NCBI GenBank assembly: GCA_036274695.1
Contig: DASUFF010000030.1
Location: forward strand, 21,739 to 85,738
Direction of reading: 5' to 3'
DNA from: DASUFF01 sp036274695
GTDB taxonomy: Bacteria > UBA10199 > JACPAL01 > GCA-016699445
DNA length: 64,000 nt
Below the pieces are notes generated by a model. The model was given only the letters and a program-made list of their open reading frames with translations. It was not told the DNA's origin and made no database searches. Positions 26,767 to 35,000 of the stretch are shown in pieces (the stretch's first letter is position 1; each line of letters begins with the position of its first letter). A program made the translations under genes and the position numbers.

Positions 26767-26839
26767 GATCGAACGTTTTATGAATCCGACCCTGCCTTTT
26801 ACCGCCGCTTCTTTCTTCTGTTGTCGCCGCTGTCACTAG
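26765..26839 (+). CDS. Candidate cysteine leader peptide
   Basis: A 24-codon ORF (ATG 26765; ATG 26780 would give 19 codons) whose product ends SFFCCRRCH. Three cysteine codons fall in the last six sense codons, and the TAG stop abuts a strong stem. No ribosome site is visible, consistent with translation from a leaderless transcript. It lies 140 bases before the XRE gene heading the sulfate-uptake genes. Cys-rich short upstream ORFs act as cysteine-responsive attenuators of sulfur genes in mycobacteria; a similar role here is inferred from position and from the RNA pairing described in the next entry. Confidence 0.5.
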   Translation: MIERFMNPTLPFTAASFFCCRRCH

Positions 26840-26993
26840 CCGGCGACCTCCAGGGTAATCCCTAATTTCAGGTCCCAGAGCGTCGCCGGCTTATCGTTCC
26901 CTTCACCGACCGGAACGCAAGCGAGGCAGACGATGACTTTATACATTCGAATCATTTCTTGGATCCTGCAGGAGGGCGTATGAGCGACGCTCT
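26823..26993 (+). promoter_or_regulatory. Candidate attenuator with three mutually exclusive helices
   Basis: Segment 1, GTCGCCG (26823-26829), lies in the leader Cys/Arg codons and pairs with segment 2, CGGCGAC (26841-26847). Segment 2 extended, AGCCGGCGAC (26838-26847, starting in the leader stop codon), pairs perfectly over 10 bp with segment 3, GTCGCCGGCT (26882-26891). Segment 3 extended, AGAGCGTCGC (26877-26886), pairs perfectly over 10 bp with segment 4, GCGACGCTCT (26984-26993), which begins two bases after the XRE start codon. Stalling at the Cys codons would favour 2:3 and open the XRE start; normal translation to the stop would cover segment 2 and allow 3:4 to close it. An inner hairpin AGGG/CCCT is at 26852-26863. 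There is no T run, so control would be translational. Confidence 0.5.
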
Positions 26994-27231
26994 CGTTTCC
27001 ATCGCCGGAAAAAATTTAAGGCGGCTGCGCCGTCAGCGAGGACTTTCGCTCGACCGTTTGGCCGAAGTCTCCGGCGTCAGCCGCGCCATGATCAGCCACG
27101 TCGAACTGGGTCAGAGCGCGCCGACCATCGTGACTTTGGACAAGATCGCGAAAGGTCTGGGCGTGTCGATCATGTCTTTTCTCAATCACATCTTGAGCGA
27201 ACCCCCCCCCGACCGTCTTTGTCGCTGTTGA
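26980..27231 (+). CDS. XRE-family HTH regulator
   Basis: 83 residues from ATG 26980, with GGAGGG just upstream. Residues 10-65 form a Cro/C1-type helix-turn-helix: GKNLRRLRRQRGLSLDRLAEV, SGVSRAMISHVELGQSAPTI (recognition helix) and LDKIAKGLGVSIMSFL. There is no cupin or other sensor domain. The protein ends DRLCRC, so two cysteines fall in its last four residues and the codons resemble the leader peptide. As first gene before the porin and sulfate transporter it probably controls sulfate uptake. The 64 bases to the porin gene hold no clear terminator. Confidence 0.85.
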   Translation: MSDALVSIAGKNLRRLRRQRGLSLDRLAEVSGVSRAMISHVELGQSAPTIVTLDKIAKGLGVSIMSFLNHILSEPPPDRLCRC

Positions 27232-27295
27232 CCCTCCTCCATCGCAGTCATCAACGTCCGCCGTCATTAATCCATAAACCTTAGGAGTTCGTGTC

Positions 27296-28654
27296 ATGGA
27301 CCGTCTCAAAATCGACGTCATCGCCGTCCTGGTCGTGGCCGGGATGGCGCTGGGGCTTGCGTCTTTCAAGGCGTTCGCGGCCCCGAGTTTAAACGAGATC
27401 GATCGGAAACAAAAAGTCCTCGAAAGGAAATGGGAGCTGATCGAGGAGCAGAACAAGGACAAGGCAGCCGTCTCCGTCGGCAAGGAGGGCTTCCAGCTCA
27501 AATCCGGCGACGGCAAGTTCGCCCTCAAGCTGGGCGGGCTCGTGCACGCCGACAGCCGCTTCTTTTTCGATCTGCCCCAAAACCTGGGCAACAACAGCTT
27601 CCTGCTCCGGCGCGTTCGTCCGATCGTGGAAGCCACGCTCTTCGACCGCTTCAGCGTCCGCATCGTCCCCGATTTCGGCGGCGGCACCGCCGTCCTCCAG
27701 GACGCCTACGCGGACATCCGCTTCATCCCGGAGATCAAGCTCCGCGGCGGCAAGTTCAAGGAGCCGGTGGGCCTGGAGCGCCTCCAGTCCGCCAACAGCA
27801 ATCTCTTCGTGGAACGCGGCCTGCCGACCAACCTGGTTCCGAACCGCGACGTGGGCGTCCAGCTCTTCGGCGACATCGGCGGCGGGCTGGTCAGCTACGC
27901 GGTCGGCGCCTTCAACGGCGTCTTCGACGGCGGCAGCTCCGACGGCGACAACAACGACGGCAAAGACATCGCCGGACGCGTCTTCGTCCAACCCTTCCTG
28001 AAGACGGGCATCGAGCCGCTCAAGGGATTGGGCGTCGGCGCGGCGGCGACCTTTGGAAAACAGAAGGGCAGCGCCTCGAGCCCGAACCTTCCGGGATTCA
28101 AGACGGCGGGGCAGTCCACCTTCTTCCGGTACCTGAACGTGCCGGCGTCGGGAACGACGGGGGCTTCCATCGTGGTGGCGGCGGGCAAGGTTTATCGCAT
28201 CACCCCTCAGCTCTATTACAGCTGGGGCCCGTTCGGTTTCCTGGGCGAGTACGTCCGTTCCTCCCAGGAAGTGGACAGCGGCGGCACGGTGGACACCCTT
28301 ACGCACCGCGCCTGGCAGACCGCGGCCTCGTTCGTGCTGACCGGAGAGAAGGCCTCCTACAAGGGCGTGAAGCCCAAGAACCCGATCAATCCGAAGGAAG
28401 GCAAATGGGGAGCCGTCGAGATCGCGGCCCGTTACAACGAGCTGCGCGTCGACAGCGCCGCCTTCCCCGTTTTCGCCGATCCGACCGCGTCCGCAAACCT
28501 GGCCCGCGGCTTCGGCGGCGGCGTGAACTGGTACCTGAACGACAACGTCAAATTCGTGCTCGATTTCGAGCATACGCTCTTCCACGGCGGCGCCAAGACG
28601 GGCAATCGCCAGTCGGAGAACGCGTTACAAACCCGTCTGCAACTTTATTTCTAA
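27296..28654 (+). CDS. Outer membrane porin, OprO/OprP (phosphate-selective) family
   Basis: 452 residues from ATG 27296 with TAGGAG upstream. A signal peptide (ending SFKAFA-AP) is followed by a short coiled coil (EIDRKQKVLERKWELIEE) as in trimeric OprP-type porins, then GFQLKSGDGKFALKLGGLVHADSRFF and the hallmark RRVRPIVEATLFDRFSVRIV and LRGGKFKEPVGLERLQS. The barrel ends LQTRLQLYF with a C-terminal aromatic residue. The family passes anions such as phosphate. Lying 12 bases before sbp, it probably admits sulfate across the outer membrane. Confidence 0.85.
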   Translation: MDRLKIDVIAVLVVAGMALGLASFKAFAAPSLNEIDRKQKVLERKWELIEEQNKDKAAVSVGKEGFQLKSGDGKFALKLGGLVHADSRFFFDLPQNLGNNSFLLRRVRPIVEATLFDRFSVRIVPDFGGGTAVLQDAYADIRFIPEIKLRGGKFKEPVGLERLQSANSNLFVERGLPTNLVPNRDVGVQLFGDIGGGLVSYAVGAFNGVFDGGSSDGDNNDGKDIAGRVFVQPFLKTGIEPLKGLGVGAAATFGKQKGSASSPNLPGFKTAGQSTFFRYLNVPASGTTGASIVVAAGKVYRITPQLYYSWGPFGFLGEYVRSSQEVDSGGTVDTLTHRAWQTAASFVLTGEKASYKGVKPKNPINPKEGKWGAVEIAARYNELRVDSAAFPVFADPTASANLARGFGGGVNWYLNDNVKFVLDFEHTLFHGGAKTGNRQSENALQTRLQLYF

Positions 28655-28666
28655 AGGAGTCGTGTC

Positions 28667-29701
28667 ATGAAAAAGATTTCGAGATTCATCCGTGATTTTT
28701 TGTGGATCGTCGGGTCGCTGCTGACCGTGTCCGTCGCCGTTCTTCCGGCGCCGGCCCGGGCGGCGGATCCGGTGACCCTCTTCAACGTCTCCTACGACCC
28801 CACGCGCGAACTGTACGCCGACTACAACAAGGCCTTCTCGGCCTACTGGCAGTCCAAGGGCGGCGGGGCGGTCGACGTCAAACAATCCCACGGCGGGTCG
28901 GGCAAACAGGCCCGCGCCGTGATCGACGGGTTGGAGGCGGATGTCGTGACCCTGGCCTTGGCCTACGACATCGACGCCATCGCCGATAAGTCCGGCCTTC
29001 TGCCGAAGGACTGGCAGGCGAAGCTCCCGAACAACAGCTCGCCCTACACGTCCACGATCGTCTTCCTCGTCCGCAAAGGGAATCCCAAGGCCATCAAGGA
29101 TTGGGACGACCTGGTCAAGCCGGGCGTCGCAGTCGTAACGCCGAACCCGAAGACATCCGGAGGCGCCCGTTGGAATCTGCTCGCGGCCTGGGGTTACGCG
29201 CTCAAGAAATTCGGTAACGACGAGGGCAAAGCCAAGGACTTCGTGGCGGCCCTCTTCAAGAACGTGCCGGTGCTGGATTCCGGCGCACGCGGCTCGACCA
29301 CGACCTTCGTCGGGCGCGGGATCGGCGACGTGCTGCTCGCCTGGGAAAACGAGGCCTTCCTCGCCGTCAACGAACTGGGCAAGGACAAGTTCGAGATCGT
29401 CGTCCCGTCGGTGTCGATCCTGGCGGAGCCCCCGGTCGCGGTGGTGGAGAAGAATGCGGCCAAGCACAAGACGGCCGATGCCGCCAAGGCGTACCTCGAT
29501 TACCTCTACTCGACGGAGGGGCAGGAGATCGCCGCGAAGCATTACTACCGCCCGCGCGACGCCGCGGTCGCCGCGAAGTACGCTTCGAAATTCCCCAAGC
29601 TCAACCTGATCACCATCGACGAGGTTTTCGGCGGATGGAGCAAGGCGCAGCCGAAATTTTTCAATGACGGGGGCGTCTTTGATCAAATTTATGCGAAATA
29701 A
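28667..29701 (+). CDS. sbp: Sulfate/thiosulfate-binding protein
   Basis: 344 residues from ATG 28667, with AAAGGAG upstream. The signal peptide ends ARA-AD. The mature protein starts VTLFNVSYDPTRELYADYNKAF and has the Sbp/CysP motifs QSHGGSGKQARAVIDGLEADVVTLAL and NPKTSGGARWNLLAAWGY, which line the oxyanion pocket. It captures sulfate in the periplasm for the CysTWA transporter encoded just downstream. Adjacent genes overlap or nearly touch, showing one operon. Confidence 0.95.
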   Translation: MKKISRFIRDFLWIVGSLLTVSVAVLPAPARAADPVTLFNVSYDPTRELYADYNKAFSAYWQSKGGGAVDVKQSHGGSGKQARAVIDGLEADVVTLALAYDIDAIADKSGLLPKDWQAKLPNNSSPYTSTIVFLVRKGNPKAIKDWDDLVKPGVAVVTPNPKTSGGARWNLLAAWGYALKKFGNDEGKAKDFVAALFKNVPVLDSGARGSTTTFVGRGIGDVLLAWENEAFLAVNELGKDKFEIVVPSVSILAEPPVAVVEKNAAKHKTADAAKAYLDYLYSTEGQEIAAKHYYRPRDAAVAAKYASKFPKLNLITIDEVFGGWSKAQPKFFNDGGVFDQIYAK

Positions 29702-30500
29702 GAGCGTGATCCCGGGCTTCGGGCTCACGATGGGCTTCACGCTGCTCTATCTGAGCGTGATCGTCCTGATTCCGCTGGCGGCCCTCGTCTTCAAATCCTC
29801 GGGGCTCACTTGGCAGGCGTTCACGGAGGCCGTCGCGTCGCAGCGCGTGGCGGCCTCCTACCGCCTGACCTTCGGAACGTCGCTGGTGGCGGCGTTGATC
29901 AATGGCGTCTTCGGTTTTCTGGTCGCCTGGGTGCTGGTCCGGTATAAATTTCCGGGCAGAGGCTTCATCGACATGTTGGTGGATCTTCCCTTCGCCCTTC
30001 CCACGGCGGTGGCGGGCATCGCGCTTACCACCATCTATTCCCAGAACGGGTTTTTGGGGAAACCTCTCGAAGCCATCGGGATCAAGGTGGCCTTCACTCC
30101 CGTCGGTATTACGGTGGCACTCATCTTCATCGGACTGCCGTTCGTGGTGAGGACGGTCCAGCCGGTCTTGCAGGCCCTCGATCCGGACGTGGAGGAGGCG
30201 GCCGTCTGCCTCGGCGCCACGCGGTGGCAGACATTTACCAAGGTGCTCTTGCCGGCCTTGTTGCCGGCGTTGCTCACGGGCGTGACCTCGGCCTTCGCGC
30301 GGGCGGTGGGTGAATACGGTTCCGTGGTTTTCATCGCCGGCAACATGCCGATGAAGACCGAGATCACGCCTCTGCTCATCATCACCAAGCTCGAACAATA
30401 CGATTACGCCGGCGCGGCGGCCATCGCCGTCGTGATGTTGATCGTCTCCTTCTTCCTGCTCTTCCTGATCAGCCTCTTCCAGAAAATGGAGCGATCATGA
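29691..30500 (+). CDS. cysT: Sulfate ABC transporter permease CysT (CysU)
   Basis: 269 residues if started at ATG 29691, which matches the start region of other CysT proteins; ATG 29664 would add nine residues. Six membrane segments are visible with the permease EAA loop EEAAVCLGATRWQTFTKVLLP and the family motifs DLPFALPTAVAGIALTTIYS and GEYGSVVFIAGNMPMKTEI. It overlaps sbp and overlaps cysW by four bases. It forms the membrane channel with CysW. Confidence 0.93.
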   Translation: MRNKSVIPGFGLTMGFTLLYLSVIVLIPLAALVFKSSGLTWQAFTEAVASQRVAASYRLTFGTSLVAALINGVFGFLVAWVLVRYKFPGRGFIDMLVDLPFALPTAVAGIALTTIYSQNGFLGKPLEAIGIKVAFTPVGITVALIFIGLPFVVRTVQPVLQALDPDVEEAAVCLGATRWQTFTKVLLPALLPALLTGVTSAFARAVGEYGSVVFIAGNMPMKTEITPLLIITKLEQYDYAGAAAIAVVMLIVSFFLLFLISLFQKMERS

Positions 30501-31330
30501 TCGCGTCGACGCCCAAGGTGACGGAGAGCCTGTTCGTACGGATCCTCCTGATCTTAGTCGCCCTTATTTTCCTCTCGCTCGTCCTGATCGTGCCCCTGGT
30601 CACCATTTTCAGCACGGGATTGGCCAAGGGGATCCAAGTTTACTGGGCCGCGATCACCGAGTCCGACGCGCGTTCGGCGATCTACCTGACGCTCACGGCC
30701 GCGGCGATTTCGGTGCCGTGCAACTTGGTCTTCGGCATCGCGGCCTCGTGGGCGATCGCCAAGTTCGATTTTACGGGCAAGAAGCTGCTCATGACGCTGA
30801 TCGACCTGCCGCTCACCGTCTCTCCGGTCATCTCGGGCCTGATATTTGTGCTTTTGTTCGGGGCCCAGGGCCTCTTCGGCGGCGTGGTGTCGTGGCTGGA
30901 CATCAAGATCCTCTTCGCCGTCCCCGGCATCGTCTTGGCGACGATCTTCGTCACCTTCCCCTACGTGGCGCGCTCGCTCATCCCTCTCATGCAGGTGCAA
31001 GGCAACGATCAAGAGGAGGCGGGGCTGACCCTAGGCGCGGGAGGATGGCGAACCTTCTGGCACATCACGTTGCCCAACATCAAATGGGGCGTCCTCTACG
31101 GCGTGATCCTGCTCAACGCGCGCGCCATGGGCGAGTTCGGCGCGGTCTCGGTCGTGTCGGGCCACATCCGCGGGATGACCAACACGATTCCGTTGCACGT
31201 GGAGATTCTTTATAACGAGTATCAATTCGTGGCCGCGTTCGCGATGGCGTCGATCCTGACGCTGTTGGCGGTGGTCACCCTGATCGCCAAGACTTATGTG
31301 AAATGGCGGACGGGCGAGGAGCAGGCATGA
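30497..31330 (+). CDS. cysW: Sulfate ABC transporter permease CysW
   Basis: 277 residues starting at an ATGA overlap with cysT. It carries six membrane helices, DLPLTVSPVISGLIFVLLFG, the EAA loop EEAGLTLGAGGWRTFWHITLP and GEFGAVSVVSGHIRGMTNTI, all diagnostic of CysW. It pairs with CysT in the inner membrane and with CysA on the cytoplasmic side. Confidence 0.95.
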   Translation: MIASTPKVTESLFVRILLILVALIFLSLVLIVPLVTIFSTGLAKGIQVYWAAITESDARSAIYLTLTAAAISVPCNLVFGIAASWAIAKFDFTGKKLLMTLIDLPLTVSPVISGLIFVLLFGAQGLFGGVVSWLDIKILFAVPGIVLATIFVTFPYVARSLIPLMQVQGNDQEEAGLTLGAGGWRTFWHITLPNIKWGVLYGVILLNARAMGEFGAVSVVSGHIRGMTNTIPLHVEILYNEYQFVAAFAMASILTLLAVVTLIAKTYVKWRTGEEQA

Positions 31331-32367
31331 GCATACGCGTCGAACATTTGGAAAAGCGCTTCAACGGCTTCCACGCCGTCAACGACGTCAGCTTTCGAGT
31401 GGCGGACGGCGAGTTCGTCACCCTCTTGGGGCCGTCGGGTTCGGGCAAATCGACGATCCTAAGGTGCATCGCGGGGTTGGAGGAGGCGAATTCAGGCCTC
31501 ATCGAGATCAACGGGCAGAACGTGACTTACGTGCCCGTCCAGGAGCGCAAGATCGGTTTCGTCTTCCAGCACTACGCCCTGTTCCGCCACATGTCGATCT
31601 TGGACAACGTGGCCTTCGGCCCGCGCGTGCGCGGAGCCGGCAAGAAGGAACGCCATGACAAGGCGCGCGAATTGCTAAATCTGGTCGGCCTTTCCGGCAT
31701 GGAGCATCGCAAGCCCTCGCAACTCTCCGGAGGCCAGCGCCAGCGCGTCGCCCTCGCGCGCGCCCTGGCTCCCGAGCCCCAGCTGTTGCTGCTCGACGAG
31801 CCCTTCGGGGCCTTGGACGCGCGGCTGCGCAAGGAATTGAGGGCGTGGCTCCGCGAGTTGCACAACCGGATCAAGCTGACCTCCCTTTTGGTGACGCACG
31901 ATCAGGACGAAGCGTTCGAATTATCCGACCGCGTGCTGGTGGTGAACGAAGGCAAGATCGAGCAGGAGGCGCATCCGCAGGAGATCTTCGACAAGCCGGC
32001 GACGGCCTTCGTGGCCTCGTTCGTCGGAGAGACCAATCACGTCGAAGGCATGGTGGACGAGGGGACGGTGGCCTGGGGGCCGTTCCGTTTCAAGGCGATC
32101 CACTTGAAGCAGGGGACGAGGGCCCGCGTCTTGTTCCGCCCGAACGACGTCTACGTGGCCTCCAAACGCGAGGACGGCGGCTGGCCGGGAACCATTCAGT
32201 CCGTGCAATTTCTAGGCGCGAGCGTTTCGCTGGCGATCCGCCTGGAAGACGGCTCGATCCTGAATGCGATGGTGCCGAAGGGCGTCGCCGACCAGAGCGG
32301 TTTCGAGCAGGGGAAGACCGTCTACACCCACATCACGCAGGCCCACGTCTTTCCGGCGACCGTTTAG
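31327..32367 (+). CDS. cysA: Sulfate ABC transporter ATP-binding protein CysA
   Basis: 346 residues starting at an ATGA overlap with cysW. Walker A is LLGPSGSGKSTILRCIAG, the ABC signature LSGGQRQRVALARAL and Walker B LLLLDEPFGALDA, followed by the H-loop VTHDQDEAFELSDR. The C-terminal TOBE-like domain (about 240-346) starts after FVGETNHVEG. It hydrolyses ATP to import sulfate or thiosulfate. It is the last gene of the operon and overlaps a convergent gene by four bases. Confidence 0.96.
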   Translation: MSIRVEHLEKRFNGFHAVNDVSFRVADGEFVTLLGPSGSGKSTILRCIAGLEEANSGLIEINGQNVTYVPVQERKIGFVFQHYALFRHMSILDNVAFGPRVRGAGKKERHDKARELLNLVGLSGMEHRKPSQLSGGQRQRVALARALAPEPQLLLLDEPFGALDARLRKELRAWLRELHNRIKLTSLLVTHDQDEAFELSDRVLVVNEGKIEQEAHPQEIFDKPATAFVASFVGETNHVEGMVDEGTVAWGPFRFKAIHLKQGTRARVLFRPNDVYVASKREDGGWPGTIQSVQFLGASVSLAIRLEDGSILNAMVPKGVADQSGFEQGKTVYTHITQAHVFPATV

Positions 32368-33026
32368 GTCCCGTTGCCGACGTTCACCTTATGGTATTTT
32401 TTCAGGGCCGCCGCGCTTTCGAGGATATTGTGGGCGGCGCGTTGGGCGGGGTCGTAAAAGTCCACCACCAAGTCCCAACCTGCCGGCCGGTATTTTCGCT
32501 CCAATTGCTGAACGAAAAAGTGACGTAAGGCGTAGGTGTCTTGGAGCCAGGATAGATTTTCATCCAATCCAAGGACGTTGATGCGGGAATCGTGATTTTC
32601 GTTGGAACCGAAGATTTTTTTCCAGCGGGTCACGCGGTCAAAGACGTTTTGCCGGGCTTGGCGGATTTGCCAAAGGTCATCCGCGGCGCGGCGTCCCATT
32701 TCCCCGGTTTCGCCGCTCAACCAGGCCGCTTTCTTGATCCAGAAATAGGTGTTCAGGGAGGGACCGTCTTTGCGGGAGACCTCGCTTTCCACGTTGGCCG
32801 GATCGAATCCCAAGGCCTTCAAAAGAGGCCCTTCTTTTTGCCTCATCCGCTCCAGATATTGGAGGGCACGCTCGGACGGAAGGAGGGGCGGGGTGGCGCT
32901 CGTCCTGCGGGAGGGCTCCGGCGGGGTCAGGGGCGAGAGCGTGATCTCGACGATCTGGAAGGATCCCCAGGCCAGGACATGGTTCAAGAGCTGCGTCTGC
33001 GCCGTGCTTAAACTCGCCGTCACCAT
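32364..33026 (-). CDS. Hypothetical protein
   Basis: 220 residues from ATG 33026. The first 55 residues are disordered and Pro/Ser-rich; the remainder is helical and charged (ALQYLERMRQKEGPLLKALG, LWQIRQARQNVFDRVTRW). There is no signal peptide or membrane segment and I do not recognise a family. It converges on cysA. Confidence 0.5.
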   Translation of the reverse strand: MVTASLSTAQTQLLNHVLAWGSFQIVEITLSPLTPPEPSRRTSATPPLLPSERALQYLERMRQKEGPLLKALGFDPANVESEVSRKDGPSLNTYFWIKKAAWLSGETGEMGRRAADDLWQIRQARQNVFDRVTRWKKIFGSNENHDSRINVLGLDENLSWLQDTYALRHFFVQQLERKYRPAGWDLVVDFYDPAQRAAHNILESAAALKKYHKVNVGNGT

Positions 33027-33135
33027 AAAGATGCGGCTAGGATCGTAATAAACTCCAAACGGTTGCGGGCTTTTACCGGGGCGCCCCGGAAAATCATAAT
33101 GGACGAGGTTTGGCGCGATTTGTTAAGGAGGCGCT

Positions 33136-33705
33136 ATGGCACGCATCCTTATGATCGAACCGACGCCCAACCCCATGGCCTTCAAGCTCCGCTTGGACCA
33201 GAAGGTCGCCGTCGGCGGCAGCAAGCAATACAACAAGAAGGAAGAATGCTGGGACATGCCCGTGGCCGGAAAGCTTTTCGACGTTCACGGCGTCGAATCC
33301 GTCTTCCTGATGGACGATTTCATCACGGTGACCAAGACCGTCGGCGGCATTTGGGACTACATCTTCTTCCAGGCCAACGAGATCCTGATGGCGGCCAAGG
33401 ACATTGTGGCCATCAGAGTCGGGGAAGGCGGCGAGTTCAAGAATCTGGACTCGGATGAGTTCGACAAGCTGCCCAGCGACCAAAAACTTTCCTACATCGA
33501 CCGCGTGATCGACGAGACCATCCGTCCGGGCCTGGCGCGCGACGGCGGCAATCTGAAGATTCTCGGCTTGGAAGAAAACATCCTGCGCGTCCAGTACCAG
33601 GGCGCCTGCGGCAGTTGCCCGAGCTCGACGGGCGCGACGCTGAATTACATTTCCAACATGCTTCAGAGCCGGGTGAGCCCGAATATCCAAGTCATTCCCG
33701 GATAA
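33136..33705 (+). CDS. nfu: NifU-like iron-sulfur scaffold/carrier (Nfu)
   Basis: 189 residues from ATG 33136, with AAGGAGGC upstream. The N-terminal Nfu_N domain (ILMIEPTPNPMAFKLRLDQK to about 90) is joined to a C-terminal NifU domain (about 110-189) with IDETIRPGLARDGGNLKILG and the cluster-binding Cys pair in YQGACGSCPSSTGATL. Proteins of this kind deliver [4Fe-4S] clusters to enzymes. The two iron-sulfur activase-like genes 1.4 kb and more downstream are possible clients, an inference from position only. Confidence 0.92.
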   Translation: MARILMIEPTPNPMAFKLRLDQKVAVGGSKQYNKKEECWDMPVAGKLFDVHGVESVFLMDDFITVTKTVGGIWDYIFFQANEILMAAKDIVAIRVGEGGEFKNLDSDEFDKLPSDQKLSYIDRVIDETIRPGLARDGGNLKILGLEENILRVQYQGACGSCPSSTGATLNYISNMLQSRVSPNIQVIPG

Positions 33706-33713
33706 TTCCTTCC

Positions 33714-34325
33714 ATGACCAAGAAAGAAGCCTCGACCAAAGAGAAGATCCTGCTCGCGGCGGAAGATGAATTCGCCGAGCAAGGCTTCGCCGGCGCGCGC
33801 ACGCAGGAAATCGCCCGCAAGGCGCAGGTCAACAAGGCCCTCATCCATTACTATTATAAGGATAAGTCCTCCCTCTATCAGGCGGTGATGGATGAAATGA
33901 TGTACGACCTGATCCGCATCAGCCAGGACGTGGCCAAGCGGAAGCTTACGGGCAAGGCGTTGGTGGAGGCCCTCGTTTCCGACTTTTTTGATTTCGCCGC
34001 GCGCCATCCGCATTTCGCCAAGCTCACCACCGCCGGTTCGACTATGGGGGATGCGAAGTATCTGGAGACCAGCATCAAGAACCTTTTTCGTCCGCTCTTT
34101 CAGCGTGGCGTCGAGTTTTTGGAAGAACACATGGAGAAGGGGGCGATCCGGAAGGTGGATGCGCCCCAGTTTCTCGTGTCGGCCTTGCTCCTGACGCTTT
34201 CTTACTTCGCCATGCAGCCGATGATCTCGCTGCTCTTAGGTAAGGATGCTGCCTCCAAAACAGCCTTGGAACAGCGAAAGAAGTCGGTTCTGGATTTTGT
34301 CTTCGCTACGTTGGGGGTCCAATAA
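33714..34325 (+). CDS. TetR-family transcriptional regulator
   Basis: 203 residues from ATG 33714, eight bases after nfu. The N-terminal helix-turn-helix is clear: TKEKILLAAEDEFAEQGFAGARTQEIARKAQVNKALIHYYYKDK in successive segments, followed by a helical ligand domain (DLIRISQDVAKRKLTGKALV onward). It resembles the CecR/AcrR groups. Its targets are unknown; the TTAACC repeats at 35001-35108 are one candidate site. Confidence 0.88.
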   Translation: MTKKEASTKEKILLAAEDEFAEQGFAGARTQEIARKAQVNKALIHYYYKDKSSLYQAVMDEMMYDLIRISQDVAKRKLTGKALVEALVSDFFDFAARHPHFAKLTTAGSTMGDAKYLETSIKNLFRPLFQRGVEFLEEHMEKGAIRKVDAPQFLVSALLLTLSYFAMQPMISLLLGKDAASKTALEQRKKSVLDFVFATLGVQ

Positions 34326-34349
34326 GGCCCATGTATGTTTAAGACATTG

Positions 34350-34733
34350 CTAGCCATGTAGTTTAACAGCCCCTATCGCAGCGACTTTCTGAAAAATCTG
34401 ATCTCGCGTCAGCAAATACCCCTCTAAGTCTCGCGCGCACTGCGCGATGTGCGCATCCGGAATCGACATGGAAATTCCGTGACTCGCCGCTTGATGCCGC
34501 AGCCTTCCCACTGCGATCCAATGTTCCTCCGGCGTCGCGTGAAGCGGCAGCTCATGCAGGAATTCGGCAAGTTGCTTCTCTTCGTTTTTATTGTGAACCC
34601 CGCTGATCAACTCCGCCAGAACGATGGGAGAGAGGACAACCCGTCCTTCTTTTAGGGCGAGCTCCAGTTCAGGAAAGCTCTGCCCCCGAAAGAAATCGAT
34701 CCAAACGGAGGTATCAACGAGGAGTACGTTCAC
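34350..34733 (-). CDS. vapC: VapC-type PIN-domain toxin
   Basis: 127 residues. The PIN ribonuclease fold shows LLVDTSVWIDFFRG (first Asp), the conserved Glu in LSPIVLAELISGV and the C-terminal Asp pair region SIPDAHIAQCARDLEGYLLTRD. VapC toxins cut RNA, often initiator tRNA. Its start overlaps the end of the antitoxin gene by 20 bases, the usual coupling. Confidence 0.88.
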   Translation of the reverse strand: MNVLLVDTSVWIDFFRGQSFPELELALKEGRVVLSPIVLAELISGVHNKNEEKQLAEFLHELPLHATPEEHWIAVGRLRHQAASHGISMSIPDAHIAQCARDLEGYLLTRDQIFQKVAAIGAVKLHG

Positions 34734-34938
34734 GGAGGGTGTCGATGTCCAAGTCGAGATTGAGGCGACCCTTCAGGGCCATTCCTTTTTCGTAAGCCCG
34801 GCTGCGGCGGATCAGTTGAAGGCCCTGGATGAGAGTCTCGGTAATCCCTTGTCCCGTGGCCTCCAAGGCCTCTTCCAGAAGGTCTTCCGGGAGATTGGCG
34901 GTGATACGCCGAGCAGGATTTTTAATGTTTTTCGTCAT
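34714..34938 (-). CDS. vapB: VapB-type ribbon-helix-helix antitoxin
   Basis: 74 residues from ATG 34938. The N-terminus (ARRITANLPEDLLEEALEATG) is a ribbon-helix-helix DNA-binding segment followed by the toxin-binding tail. It precedes and overlaps vapC. The pair lies between the TetR gene and the activase-like genes and shows no base-composition break. Confidence 0.8.
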   Translation of the reverse strand: MTKNIKNPARRITANLPEDLLEEALEATGQGITETLIQGLQLIRRSRAYEKGMALKGRLNLDLDIDTLRERTPR

Positions 34939-35000
34939 GATAACTATACTAACAATGATATGTATCGTCGTCAATACGGCTCAGGATGCTAAGAATTATC

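Noticed and set aside
26838..26891. Intrinsic terminator or known riboswitch before the XRE gene
   Set aside because: No T run follows the stem, and I see none of the conserved cores of SAM or other sulfur riboswitches.
34350..34974. vapBC as part of a mobile island
   Set aside because: No integrase, direct repeats or composition change flank the pair.
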